A stretch of 64,000 nt of DNA. Origin: Paenibacillus sp. BSR1-1 (GTDB lineage: Bacteria; Bacillota; Bacilli; Bacillales; Cytobacillaceae). Under the pieces are notes generated by a model. The model searched no databases. It worked only from the letters and a program-made list of their open reading frames with translations, and had not been told where the DNA came from. The DNA is taken from assembly GCF_030403775.1 (NCBI RefSeq), contig NZ_JAQMWQ010000004.1:339894-403893 (forward strand), written 5' to 3'. Of this stretch, positions 32,442-39,765 are shown piece by piece. Positions within the stretch are counted from its first letter, which is position 1. Every line of letters begins with the position of its first letter. The position numbers and the translations under genes were made by a program.

Positions 32442-35036
32442 TTATAATCTAGGGTCAATCGGCTCTGCTTCCAGTGCCAATACCCCTAACACACATTCAT
32501 GATATCGTTCCAGTGATTCTCTTTTTATAAATCTGTTTACTGCTTCAATACCCAGTGAGAATTCCTTCAAAGCATTACGCTGCTTTTTACTGGCATTGCG
32601 CTTTTTTAACCTAGACAAATTCTCAGGCTCCAAGTAATCGATTCCGTATATGATATGCAAGTATTTCCTTCCCCTGACTTTGATGGCCGGCTGCAAAAGC
32701 TTCCCTTTGTTGCGCACCACAAACGACTCCGGTTTTACCACAAAGCCTTCATGACCATTTTCTGTCATTTCCTCCCACCACTGAATCGCAGCCTTTTTGG
32801 AATCGTCATCCGTTACTACACGATACTCCGTTTCCATAAACAAAGAAGATAACTCACTAAATTCTTTATTTTTCTCCATATGCCAGGTGTGCGCTTTATT
32901 GAAAAAGGTCTCGGTGCTGTGGGCTAATGTATGGAAGGGTGCAATTTGAATTCCTTCCAGTCCTTCCGTTTCCCAGCAGTATTTTTGATAAACCTCATTA
33001 AAAACAACTGCATTATCAATCTTTTCCTCTGTTTCTCTCAGCCAGTCACCAACGTTTTGACCATTTTCATATGCTTTTTGCAGTCCGGCCCTTAATTTAT
33101 TTCTATCAATCAGTGCCATTTCACCAACATGTGCATATTGGTTCATGATTAGCTCTTTTGCTTTTAAATTCCACGGGAGGATTTCTGCATCAAGTAAAAC
33201 GAAGTCGGTGTTGTATTTTTCGAAATAGCCAGCCAGGTCTTTATTTAATACCTCAAGAATTTGTGTCTCCAGTTCCTTTTGAAAAAAAGCCCTTCCTGTT
33301 CTTGTATAAATAGCGCCTAGAGACTCTCTGCCGATTAACTCCTTGGCTGCTTCCTTATTTTTAAATAGAAACAAAATCCCCCGGCTGCCCATATGTTTTT
33401 TCTCCACAACCATGGTATCCACGCCATTGGCCTGATAGTATTCAAAGGCTTCCATCGGATGCTCCATGTAGCCTTCTAAACTCGATGGTTTTGGTGTCGG
33501 GCTCATCGTCGGCGGCAGATAAATAATTTCCTCAAGTGGTAATGTGTAATGGGAAAAATCATCCAGGGCCGATTTAATCCCCTCTTTGTAAATGGCTACC
33601 TCCCCTATTTGCTCAGTTAACACGGAAAAGCCATTGATAAATTTTCCTAGGTTCGGCGGTGCCAGCCGTTTTCGTTCCCACTCGCGAAGTGGATTGTCCG
33701 GAACATTGGCATAATCCCGCTTTGCCTCAACGGAAACGAATTGTTTTTCGGGAAAACGATAAGCAGTTAATCGGCCCCCAAACACCACACCTTGGTCGAT
33801 ATTCAGGGTATTATTGACAAGCAGGGGCTGTGGTTTTGGATCATGGCCCCAGATAATTAATTGACTAGATTGATGCTCGATGGTCCAATCTTTACGGATT
33901 GGTTTACCATGTTCATCGAGACCATCAGAATCACCATACCTGCAAAAATCAGAAATCCGCTGTGATTGTTTGCCAATATAATGATCTCTTATGCCAGCGT
34001 GTGTGGCGACTGCAACCTTTACACCATTTTTTTCAATGATTAAATGCGATTTGGCTGCTAATAGTAATTCTTTGAATTCATTCTTTAATTGGTTAGATGC
34101 TTCATGTCCATACAAATTTTCATATTCTTCAAATTCAGCCGCAAGCTTTTCATCTCCATGTGCGAGATTTACACTGCGGCCATCGAGCCAACGGGCAATC
34201 TTCCAGCCATGGTTACTGTCAATCATATAGGCGTGCCCCATTCCCACGTGTTTTTTAAAAAATTGCAAGGTCTCCAATGAACGTGGTCCGCGGCTCATAA
34301 CATCACCTAAAGATAATATTTTTCGTCCCTCAGGGTGCACATAATACCCTTCTATATTTTCCTTATAACCCAGTTTTTCTAATAGCTCCATAAATTCCTC
34401 AAAGCAGCCGTGAATATCTCCGATAAAATCAATGCCATTGCCAAGGTTTACAAGCAAAGAATCCTGTTGACGTCCCATTTCCAGATTCTTAAGTTCTTCT
34501 TCATTTAAGATATATGTGCGATGAAAACCTTCTTTTTTTATAAACCTTATGGTCCGTTTGAATTGCTGGTATTGCTGCTTAATACGATTCTTTCCACGTG
34601 GGTAATCACGATGCTCATCACGTGTTAGAAGCTCTTTTTCTGGAATATTGAAAACAATCGATACTACGGGAACATGATATTTCTTGCCCATACGAATATA
34701 GCGTTCACGATCGTCTTCTTTTAAATGGGTAGCATCAATAATTGTTAATTTATTTAAACGGCACCGCTTCCCGATTAAGAAGTCCATTGTATCGAAAGCT
34801 TCGTTTGAGACGCGGAAATACTCATCATAGAGTACATCTGATTCGTCCTTTGGCCGCTGATTCCAATTAATAAATTCAACATCGCTGACGAGCACACGAA
34901 ATTGATCTGAGCTTATCACCTCGGAGGAAAGAATGCTTTTTTCATTCACTAACCTGTTTAATAATGTCGTCTTGCCGCTATTTGATGGTCCGACTAATAA
35001 GACGATGCCTGCATATGGCAAATATATCTTTGTCAT
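32442..35036 (-). CDS. Polynucleotide kinase-phosphatase-ligase Pnkp (RNA end repair)
   Basis: The 864-residue protein has the three-module layout of bacterial Pnkp (C. thermocellum enzyme about 870 residues). The 5'-kinase has the P-loop VGPSNSGKTT (residues 15-24). The metallophosphatase has GDIHGCFEE, GDVMSRGP, SNHG, VATHAG and IWGHDPKP. The ligase-type adenylyltransferase has the nucleotidyl-Lys motif EKKHMGSRG, EGFVVKPES and PAIKVRGRKYL. The phosphatase departs from GDxxDRG and GNHE/D: Ser replaces the DRG Asp, and Gly follows NH. The ATG overlaps the hen1 stop by 4 nt. With Hen1 it repairs cut RNA and methylates the new 2'-OH. Confidence 0.93.
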   Translation of the reverse strand: MTKIYLPYAGIVLLVGPSNSGKTTLLNRLVNEKSILSSEVISSDQFRVLVSDVEFINWNQRPKDESDVLYDEYFRVSNEAFDTMDFLIGKRCRLNKLTIIDATHLKEDDRERYIRMGKKYHVPVVSIVFNIPEKELLTRDEHRDYPRGKNRIKQQYQQFKRTIRFIKKEGFHRTYILNEEELKNLEMGRQQDSLLVNLGNGIDFIGDIHGCFEEFMELLEKLGYKENIEGYYVHPEGRKILSLGDVMSRGPRSLETLQFFKKHVGMGHAYMIDSNHGWKIARWLDGRSVNLAHGDEKLAAEFEEYENLYGHEASNQLKNEFKELLLAAKSHLIIEKNGVKVAVATHAGIRDHYIGKQSQRISDFCRYGDSDGLDEHGKPIRKDWTIEHQSSQLIIWGHDPKPQPLLVNNTLNIDQGVVFGGRLTAYRFPEKQFVSVEAKRDYANVPDNPLREWERKRLAPPNLGKFINGFSVLTEQIGEVAIYKEGIKSALDDFSHYTLPLEEIIYLPPTMSPTPKPSSLEGYMEHPMEAFEYYQANGVDTMVVEKKHMGSRGILFLFKNKEAAKELIGRESLGAIYTRTGRAFFQKELETQILEVLNKDLAGYFEKYNTDFVLLDAEILPWNLKAKELIMNQYAHVGEMALIDRNKLRAGLQKAYENGQNVGDWLRETEEKIDNAVVFNEVYQKYCWETEGLEGIQIAPFHTLAHSTETFFNKAHTWHMEKNKEFSELSSLFMETEYRVVTDDDSKKAAIQWWEEMTENGHEGFVVKPESFVVRNKGKLLQPAIKVRGRKYLHIIYGIDYLEPENLSRLKKRNASKKQRNALKEFSLGIEAVNRFIKRESLERYHECVLGVLALEAEPIDPRL

Positions 35037-36385
35037 GAGTGACTATCCCCCTTTCTGGTGAAAATCGCCATTTGTGTTGGGTGGCCATAGATTGGATGCT
35101 CCTCACCTATTCCTTGATAACTCAATTGGTATGGAAATGGACTCGACCAATTTTCACAATTTCTCTTAAACTCTTTTCTAGTCCACTCAAAACGATGGTC
35201 AGCGTGTCTCATTTCTTCCTTCATTTCATAAACGGCATTGTATTCCTGATTAGGAGTTGTCACTATCAGTACACCTGGCCGATAATCTTTAAGGATGGTT
35301 TCAAATATTTTAGGCAGCCGAGGTTCATTGATGTGCTCGATTACTTCACATAAAATCATAACATCCTTATTTCTAAGGCGATCATCGAAATAAAATAATG
35401 AGCCTGTAACTGAAATTGGCTCCAAAAATCCATGTTTTCCTTTTGCCAGTTCAAACCTATCGAGCGCCCTTAAACGTGCTTTATTGGATGGCTCCACAGA
35501 AATGATCTCTTTTATTCCATCCAAAAATCCTAGTTGAACCGAAAGCTTTCCTTCACCTGCCCCCAGGTCGACAATGGATTCTTTTTTTGCTAAGGCTTTG
35601 ACATAATTAATGATTGCTTCATACCGAAGATCATTTAACCGAATTTTTGATGGTTCATCTATTTTTACAGAATTCGTTTCTTTTTCATAGAATTTAGATT
35701 GGGAAATCATGTTTTGAAAGCGTAATGAGCGCTTTAATATCATCGCTTTTAATGGATGTGATTCTAACCAGCCTTCCCCATAGCGGTCCAGCTTTTCAAT
35801 TTCCCTTTCATCGATAAAATAATGTTTATAGTTATCCATCACCGGAATGAGAATGGAAACATGTCTTAATGCCATTTGCACGGTTTGATTACCCTTTAAT
35901 TTAACAAACCTTGCGGAACTTTTTTCACGAATAAAGCTTTGACTACGTTCAATCTCTACCTGATAACCGATTGGCATAAATAATGCTTCAATTTCCTGGT
36001 CGCGTAAGTCAGTAGCAATCGGACCAAATGACAGTTCCATTTCGAACAAATGGCCTACCCATGCATTGAATTCTTCTTTTGGCTTCCCATTTAACGCTGT
36101 TCCTAAGGCCTTGCGGATGGAGGAGACAAAAATACTGCTTGCTGCGAATTCGCGATCATTTATGTAATGGGTGATATCGTAAAGGTCAGGTGAATTTTTC
36201 ACTAATTCAATTGGGTCTGGCTTAACATAGATTAACACTTGAACCTCTTCTGACGAAAATTTAGGATAAACAAGGCGAACGGTCAGTCCTTTTTCACCAC
36301 GCTCATAAAGATTGTTGGGATTTTTCGCCAACAAATGGGACACCACTTCAGCATTGGTGCCCATTACTGTTAATAATAGCTGCAT
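35033..36385 (-). CDS. RNA 3'-terminal ribose 2'-O-methyltransferase Hen1
   Basis: The 450-residue protein has the bacterial Hen1 architecture: an N-terminal domain of about 240 residues that activates Pnkp ligase, then a methyltransferase. The SAM loop is SIVDLGAGEGKL. The metal-binding motif is CEVIEHINE with distal His residues in MRHADHRFEWT, as in Hen1 catalytic sites. It precedes pnkp with a 4-nt overlap. 2'-O-methylation at the repaired junction protects the RNA from being cut again. The ribosome binding site (GGAAAGTGATG) is weak and far from the ATG. Confidence 0.93.
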   Translation of the reverse strand: MQLLLTVMGTNAEVVSHLLAKNPNNLYERGEKGLTVRLVYPKFSSEEVQVLIYVKPDPIELVKNSPDLYDITHYINDREFAASSIFVSSIRKALGTALNGKPKEEFNAWVGHLFEMELSFGPIATDLRDQEIEALFMPIGYQVEIERSQSFIREKSSARFVKLKGNQTVQMALRHVSILIPVMDNYKHYFIDEREIEKLDRYGEGWLESHPLKAMILKRSLRFQNMISQSKFYEKETNSVKIDEPSKIRLNDLRYEAIINYVKALAKKESIVDLGAGEGKLSVQLGFLDGIKEIISVEPSNKARLRALDRFELAKGKHGFLEPISVTGSLFYFDDRLRNKDVMILCEVIEHINEPRLPKIFETILKDYRPGVLIVTTPNQEYNAVYEMKEEMRHADHRFEWTRKEFKRNCENWSSPFPYQLSYQGIGEEHPIYGHPTQMAIFTRKGDSHS

Positions 36386-36484
36386 TTTTCACACATCACT
36401 TTCCTAAAAAAACATTCATAGACTTATTTTATCAATTATTTCATGAATAAGGAATTAATGGTAAAAGTCAAATTCCGAAACAAA

Positions 36485-36516
36485 CAAAAAAATCCACACA
36501 CTAATGTGGATTTTTA
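36485..36516 (-). terminator. Terminator between the helicase and hen1 genes
   Basis: AAAAATCCACA and TGTGGATTTTT pair around 7 nt. T-runs are on both sides. It separates the helicase transcript from hen1-pnkp. Confidence 0.8.
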
Positions 36517-36519
36517 ATT

Positions 36520-39096
36520 TTAAAATTCTTCTTCATTCCGATATTTTTTAAATCTTGCCCGATAGCAAGCATCACAGGTCGGAAATGAATGATCCCATGG
36601 AAGTTTCTTACCGCAGTTTTTACATTTTTTGACGAATTTTTTGATGTCGGTTTTAAGACGTTCCTGTACCTTATCGCTTATTTCTTCACGCAGCCTTTCC
36701 CAGTACATTGCCTCGGTCCGTTCACCCAATCGATAAAGGAATAACAAATGCAGGCCAATTGCTTTATAGCTGAGTTCTAATTCCTCTAAACTTCGTTCTT
36801 TTACAATGGGCTCAGGCATTTGGCTCCCACGGATAATCGCATACATGGTATCTTCCCACTGCTGGGTAAGTAAAGGTTCATTTTTGGCAAAGGGCAGGTG
36901 TAAAAAGCCATATAAATCCGTCAACGAAAGACGTGCTTCAATTTCTGTACCGGCAATTTTTTCATATAGTATTCGTTCTTCAGACAATGAGGCCTTTTTG
37001 GTCCCCTTTGGACTTTCAAATTTCCCCCATAGTTCAAAAAAGGTGCCTAGGTCCCGATAATAGCGCAAAAATCGCTCAAATACTGAATTAGTCGGGGCAA
37101 TAGCAAAGGAATGAACAGGCGTATCCTCCTGCAATAATAAATTCCTCATTTTTTTAATATCGCTGGTAAATGCAACCTTTCCGACATTATAGATGCCTTT
37201 ACGGCCGGCACGCCCGGCAATTTGCTTCACTTCTTGAGAATTCAAAAGACGCCTTCTTGTGCCGTCAAACTTTTCATTTTCTAAAAAAACAATCCTGCGA
37301 ATCGGAAGGTTTAACCCCATACCTATGGCATCTGTTGCCACAATCACTTTTGTTTTTCCTTTATTAAATTGCTCAATTTGTTTTTTTCTTGTTTCGGGCG
37401 GCATGCTGCCATAAATCATACTTACCGAATGACCATCATTTTGCAGTCGTGAGGCCATCTCCAAAACACGTCTTCTAGAAAAACAAATAAGTGCATCCCC
37501 TTTTTTAACATGTTTAATATGGAATTCTTTCGATTCGACATCTAGAGGTGTATCCCGCGTGTATTCATGAATTTCCATTTCAGAATCGCCTAAAAGTTCA
37601 AGCAGCATATTTTTTGAATTTCTGCTGCCGATAATATGTACTACTTCTGCATTTGCCTTCGTAATCGCTTTATACCAAGCAAATCCCCGGTCCTTATCCG
37701 TAATCATTTGTGCTTCATCAATGACCACCACTTCATAAAATTCCTTTTCATGAAACATTTCTACCGTACAGGAAATATGGCTGGCATTTGGATGGATTTT
37801 TTCTTCCTCACCCGTCTTCAATGAACATGGAGTTCCTTCGGCATTTAACTTGTCATATACTTCTAATGCTAATAATCTCAATGGTGCCAAATATAAACCG
37901 CTATTAGCCTCTTTCATTTTTTCCAAAGCATGATGGGTTTTGCCTGTATTTGTTTCCCCAATATGCAGCACATAGCGGGATTGTCTTTGTAAGGAAGGAT
38001 CATATTCAGCTCCAAAAATATCCTTCATGATCCTTTCTTCTTCTGCTTTTTTCCGCTCCACCTCTGCTTGTTCTTCCGCTTGCTTCCGTTCTCGTTCTTG
38101 AAGATCCTGTTCAAACCTTTCTTGATGCACAGACAAGTCAAATGGAATCTCCGCCAGTTTTAATAAATCAGAAAGGTATTCAGCCTGAATATCCTCAATA
38201 AAATATCCCTCTACATCATAAAGAAGTTCTGTTATACTTCCCTTCACAAAAGAGGGCGTTAATTTTTCATGAAAAGTTTCAAAAAACTCTTCCAACAGAA
38301 CAGGAGGCAGCCCTTCCAATACTTTTTGAGGAATCAGTTCTGAAATGTAATCTGAAATAAGACCTTCATAAACATAGAAGTAAGTCTGATACTCAAAGTA
38401 GCTTCTTCCCCAATTTAGCGTTTTATGGATATCCCCAGTTAATTCCTCAAAAAAAGTCCCGACGGTCGTATATGCCGAAGGGTTAAACGCACCTTCATCC
38501 TCTAATTTTTCTTCAAGAGCAAACGTATCTACAGATTTAAACTTCACATTGTTTGTTATATCAGCAGCTAGCTGCTTTGCAACAAAATGTCGGACATATA
38601 AATAGAAAATCTGATATTTCTCTTCCAAAATTAGAGCTGCTTCTTCCTCAATTTGATTCTGAATATTTATCTTTTGTTCTTCAAACTGCTGTTTCTCTTC
38701 TCTTTTAATAAAATTCTCCTTCGCTATCTGATATCGTTTTGTCCATTCCTCTTCTTGATTCTGAAAGCTTTCTTTTAACCATGAAATAACGTTAAAAGGC
38801 TGATAGGTTCTCATTTCATCGCGAAAAAGCTTGTTGATGAGTTTACGGTCCACTCCTTGAACTTCAAAACCTTTTTCACTTAAAAACTGCTTTTTTTCAT
38901 TTTTGGGAACATCATTCGTAGATTTATTAAGCCAGACATTAATCCAAAGCTGTTCCAGATAGTGGCTGCGGTCGGCTAGATACTGCTCGAAGGTCGTCAC
39001 CGTTTCCTTCGTTTCCAAATATCGATCAATATCTTCATATACTTTCCTTTTTGTATGCTCTATCGCTTGAGGATAAATGGTTTTTAATTTACTCAT
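36520..39096 (-). CDS. Suv3-like DExH RNA helicase
   Basis: The 858-residue protein has a long N-terminal region of about 380 residues with a Lys/Glu-rich coiled coil (AEEQAEVERKKAEEER). Then comes an SF2 core close to Suv3: Walker A LHIGETNTGKTHHALE, motif Ib LAPLRLLALEVYDKL, motif II VVVIDEAQMI, motif V ATDAIGMGLNLPI and motif VI QIAGRAGRKG. The C-terminus has a four-Cys zinc motif (CKNCGKKL...CDACYRA). Suv3 enzymes unwind RNA for degradation or processing. Its position next to hen1-pnkp suggests work on damaged or structured RNA, which is inference. A terminator follows the stop. Confidence 0.88.
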   Translation of the reverse strand: MSKLKTIYPQAIEHTKRKVYEDIDRYLETKETVTTFEQYLADRSHYLEQLWINVWLNKSTNDVPKNEKKQFLSEKGFEVQGVDRKLINKLFRDEMRTYQPFNVISWLKESFQNQEEEWTKRYQIAKENFIKREEKQQFEEQKINIQNQIEEEAALILEEKYQIFYLYVRHFVAKQLAADITNNVKFKSVDTFALEEKLEDEGAFNPSAYTTVGTFFEELTGDIHKTLNWGRSYFEYQTYFYVYEGLISDYISELIPQKVLEGLPPVLLEEFFETFHEKLTPSFVKGSITELLYDVEGYFIEDIQAEYLSDLLKLAEIPFDLSVHQERFEQDLQERERKQAEEQAEVERKKAEEERIMKDIFGAEYDPSLQRQSRYVLHIGETNTGKTHHALEKMKEANSGLYLAPLRLLALEVYDKLNAEGTPCSLKTGEEEKIHPNASHISCTVEMFHEKEFYEVVVIDEAQMITDKDRGFAWYKAITKANAEVVHIIGSRNSKNMLLELLGDSEMEIHEYTRDTPLDVESKEFHIKHVKKGDALICFSRRRVLEMASRLQNDGHSVSMIYGSMPPETRKKQIEQFNKGKTKVIVATDAIGMGLNLPIRRIVFLENEKFDGTRRRLLNSQEVKQIAGRAGRKGIYNVGKVAFTSDIKKMRNLLLQEDTPVHSFAIAPTNSVFERFLRYYRDLGTFFELWGKFESPKGTKKASLSEERILYEKIAGTEIEARLSLTDLYGFLHLPFAKNEPLLTQQWEDTMYAIIRGSQMPEPIVKERSLEELELSYKAIGLHLLFLYRLGERTEAMYWERLREEISDKVQERLKTDIKKFVKKCKNCGKKLPWDHSFPTCDACYRARFKKYRNEEEF

Positions 39097-39149
39097 TTCG
39101 TTCTCACCTCAATATTTCTTTTTTCTAAGAAGTTATGTATAATATTAGT

Positions 39150-39290
39150 ATAGATTCTCATATAGTAAAAAAGACCGAGCATGACTAGACGACTCGGTCA
39201 TGCAATAGCTGTTTCCCTCAGGGAAATCGGCATATAAGGCAGTAATCCACCGCTTATGCTTGCCGGCTCAAGGGTGGATTATTTTTTTTT
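39150..39290 (+). ncRNA. Type I antitoxin RNA, locus 2
   Basis: A -10 TATAAT (39138-39143) with a weak -35 precedes a transcript that ends at AATCCACC/GGTGGATT followed by ATTTTTTTTT. Its start region (CATATAGTAAAAAAGA) nearly matches that of locus 1 (CATATACTAAAAAAGA). The 3' end overlaps the toxin stop codon region in antisense. Confidence 0.6.
39165..39199 (-). terminator. Terminator of the toxin mRNA, locus 2
   Basis: On the minus strand GACCGAG pairs with CTCGGTC and is followed by six T. Confidence 0.7.
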
Positions 39291-39362
39291 GTGGAAAGAC
39301 AGAACCGTGACAATGAGACTAGCAAAGGAAATAGCTAACATCAATGCTTGAAAAACTGTCAA
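39279..39362 (-). CDS. BsrG/TxpA-like type I toxin peptide, locus 2 (27 residues)
   Basis: The peptide MTVFQALMLAISFASLIVTV ends in LSFHKKK: one membrane helix with a basic tail, like the locus 1 peptide and BsrG-type toxins. I choose the TTG at 39362, six bases after GGAGGTG. The ATG at 39368 touches the ribosome binding site and would add two residues. CTTCC upstream can pair with GGAAG at the ribosome binding site. Promoter, terminator and antisense RNA are arranged as in locus 1. Confidence 0.78.
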   Translation of the reverse strand: MTVFQALMLAISFASLIVTVLSFHKKK

Positions 39363-39431
39363 AAGCATCACCTCCTTCCAATCGGAAGTGTGCCGCCCAC
39401 CCTTGAGAAATTCAATTCTATTGCATTTTTA

Positions 39432-39460
39432 ATTATAGCATTTATCTCCTTATCGAACAA
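39432..39460 (-). promoter_or_regulatory. Promoter of toxin locus 2
   Basis: TTGTTC (39455-39460) and TATAAT (39432-39437) are 17 bp apart on the minus strand. Confidence 0.6.
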
Positions 39461-39468
39461 GCGTTCTA

Positions 39469-39660
39469 TTAAATGTTATGTAAATCGCAATATCGGTCTA
39501 CAAGGTCCTCGATTTGATCTAATTCAGGAAATTTTCCAGAAAACTGAAATTGAATTTCCTCTATGAAATGATCTTTGCTGTAAACATGTATGGCTCCATT
39601 TTGTTGAATGATACTATACTCTGGTACAAACCGGTACCCGTTCCGTTCGATTGCCCCCAT
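39469..39660 (-). CDS. YbxH-like small protein
   Basis: The 63-residue protein (MGAIERNGYRFVPEYSIIQQ at the start, LVDRYCDLHNI at the end) resembles B. subtilis YbxH from memory, a small conserved protein without known function. It is mostly beta strand followed by one helix. AAGGGAGT lies before the ATG. The toxin 2 promoter lies just inside and after its stop region, so the two are close but probably independent. Confidence 0.65.
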   Translation of the reverse strand: MGAIERNGYRFVPEYSIIQQNGAIHVYSKDHFIEEIQFQFSGKFPELDQIEDLVDRYCDLHNI

Positions 39661-39721
39661 ATCATTACTCCCTTTTCCATGATTTTTTTTAGTATAAGCA
39701 GAAAATAAAAGTATAATTCCA

Positions 39722-39755
39722 TTAAAAGAGACGGTACCTATTAAGGTAACCGTCC
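39722..39755 (-). terminator. Terminator of the ccpN-yqfL-ppdK operon
   Basis: On the minus strand ACGGTTACC pairs with GGTACCGT (one bulge) and CTCTTTTAAT follows, 11 bp beyond the ppdK stop. Confidence 0.7.
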
Positions 39756-39765
39756 TAGTTTAGAG

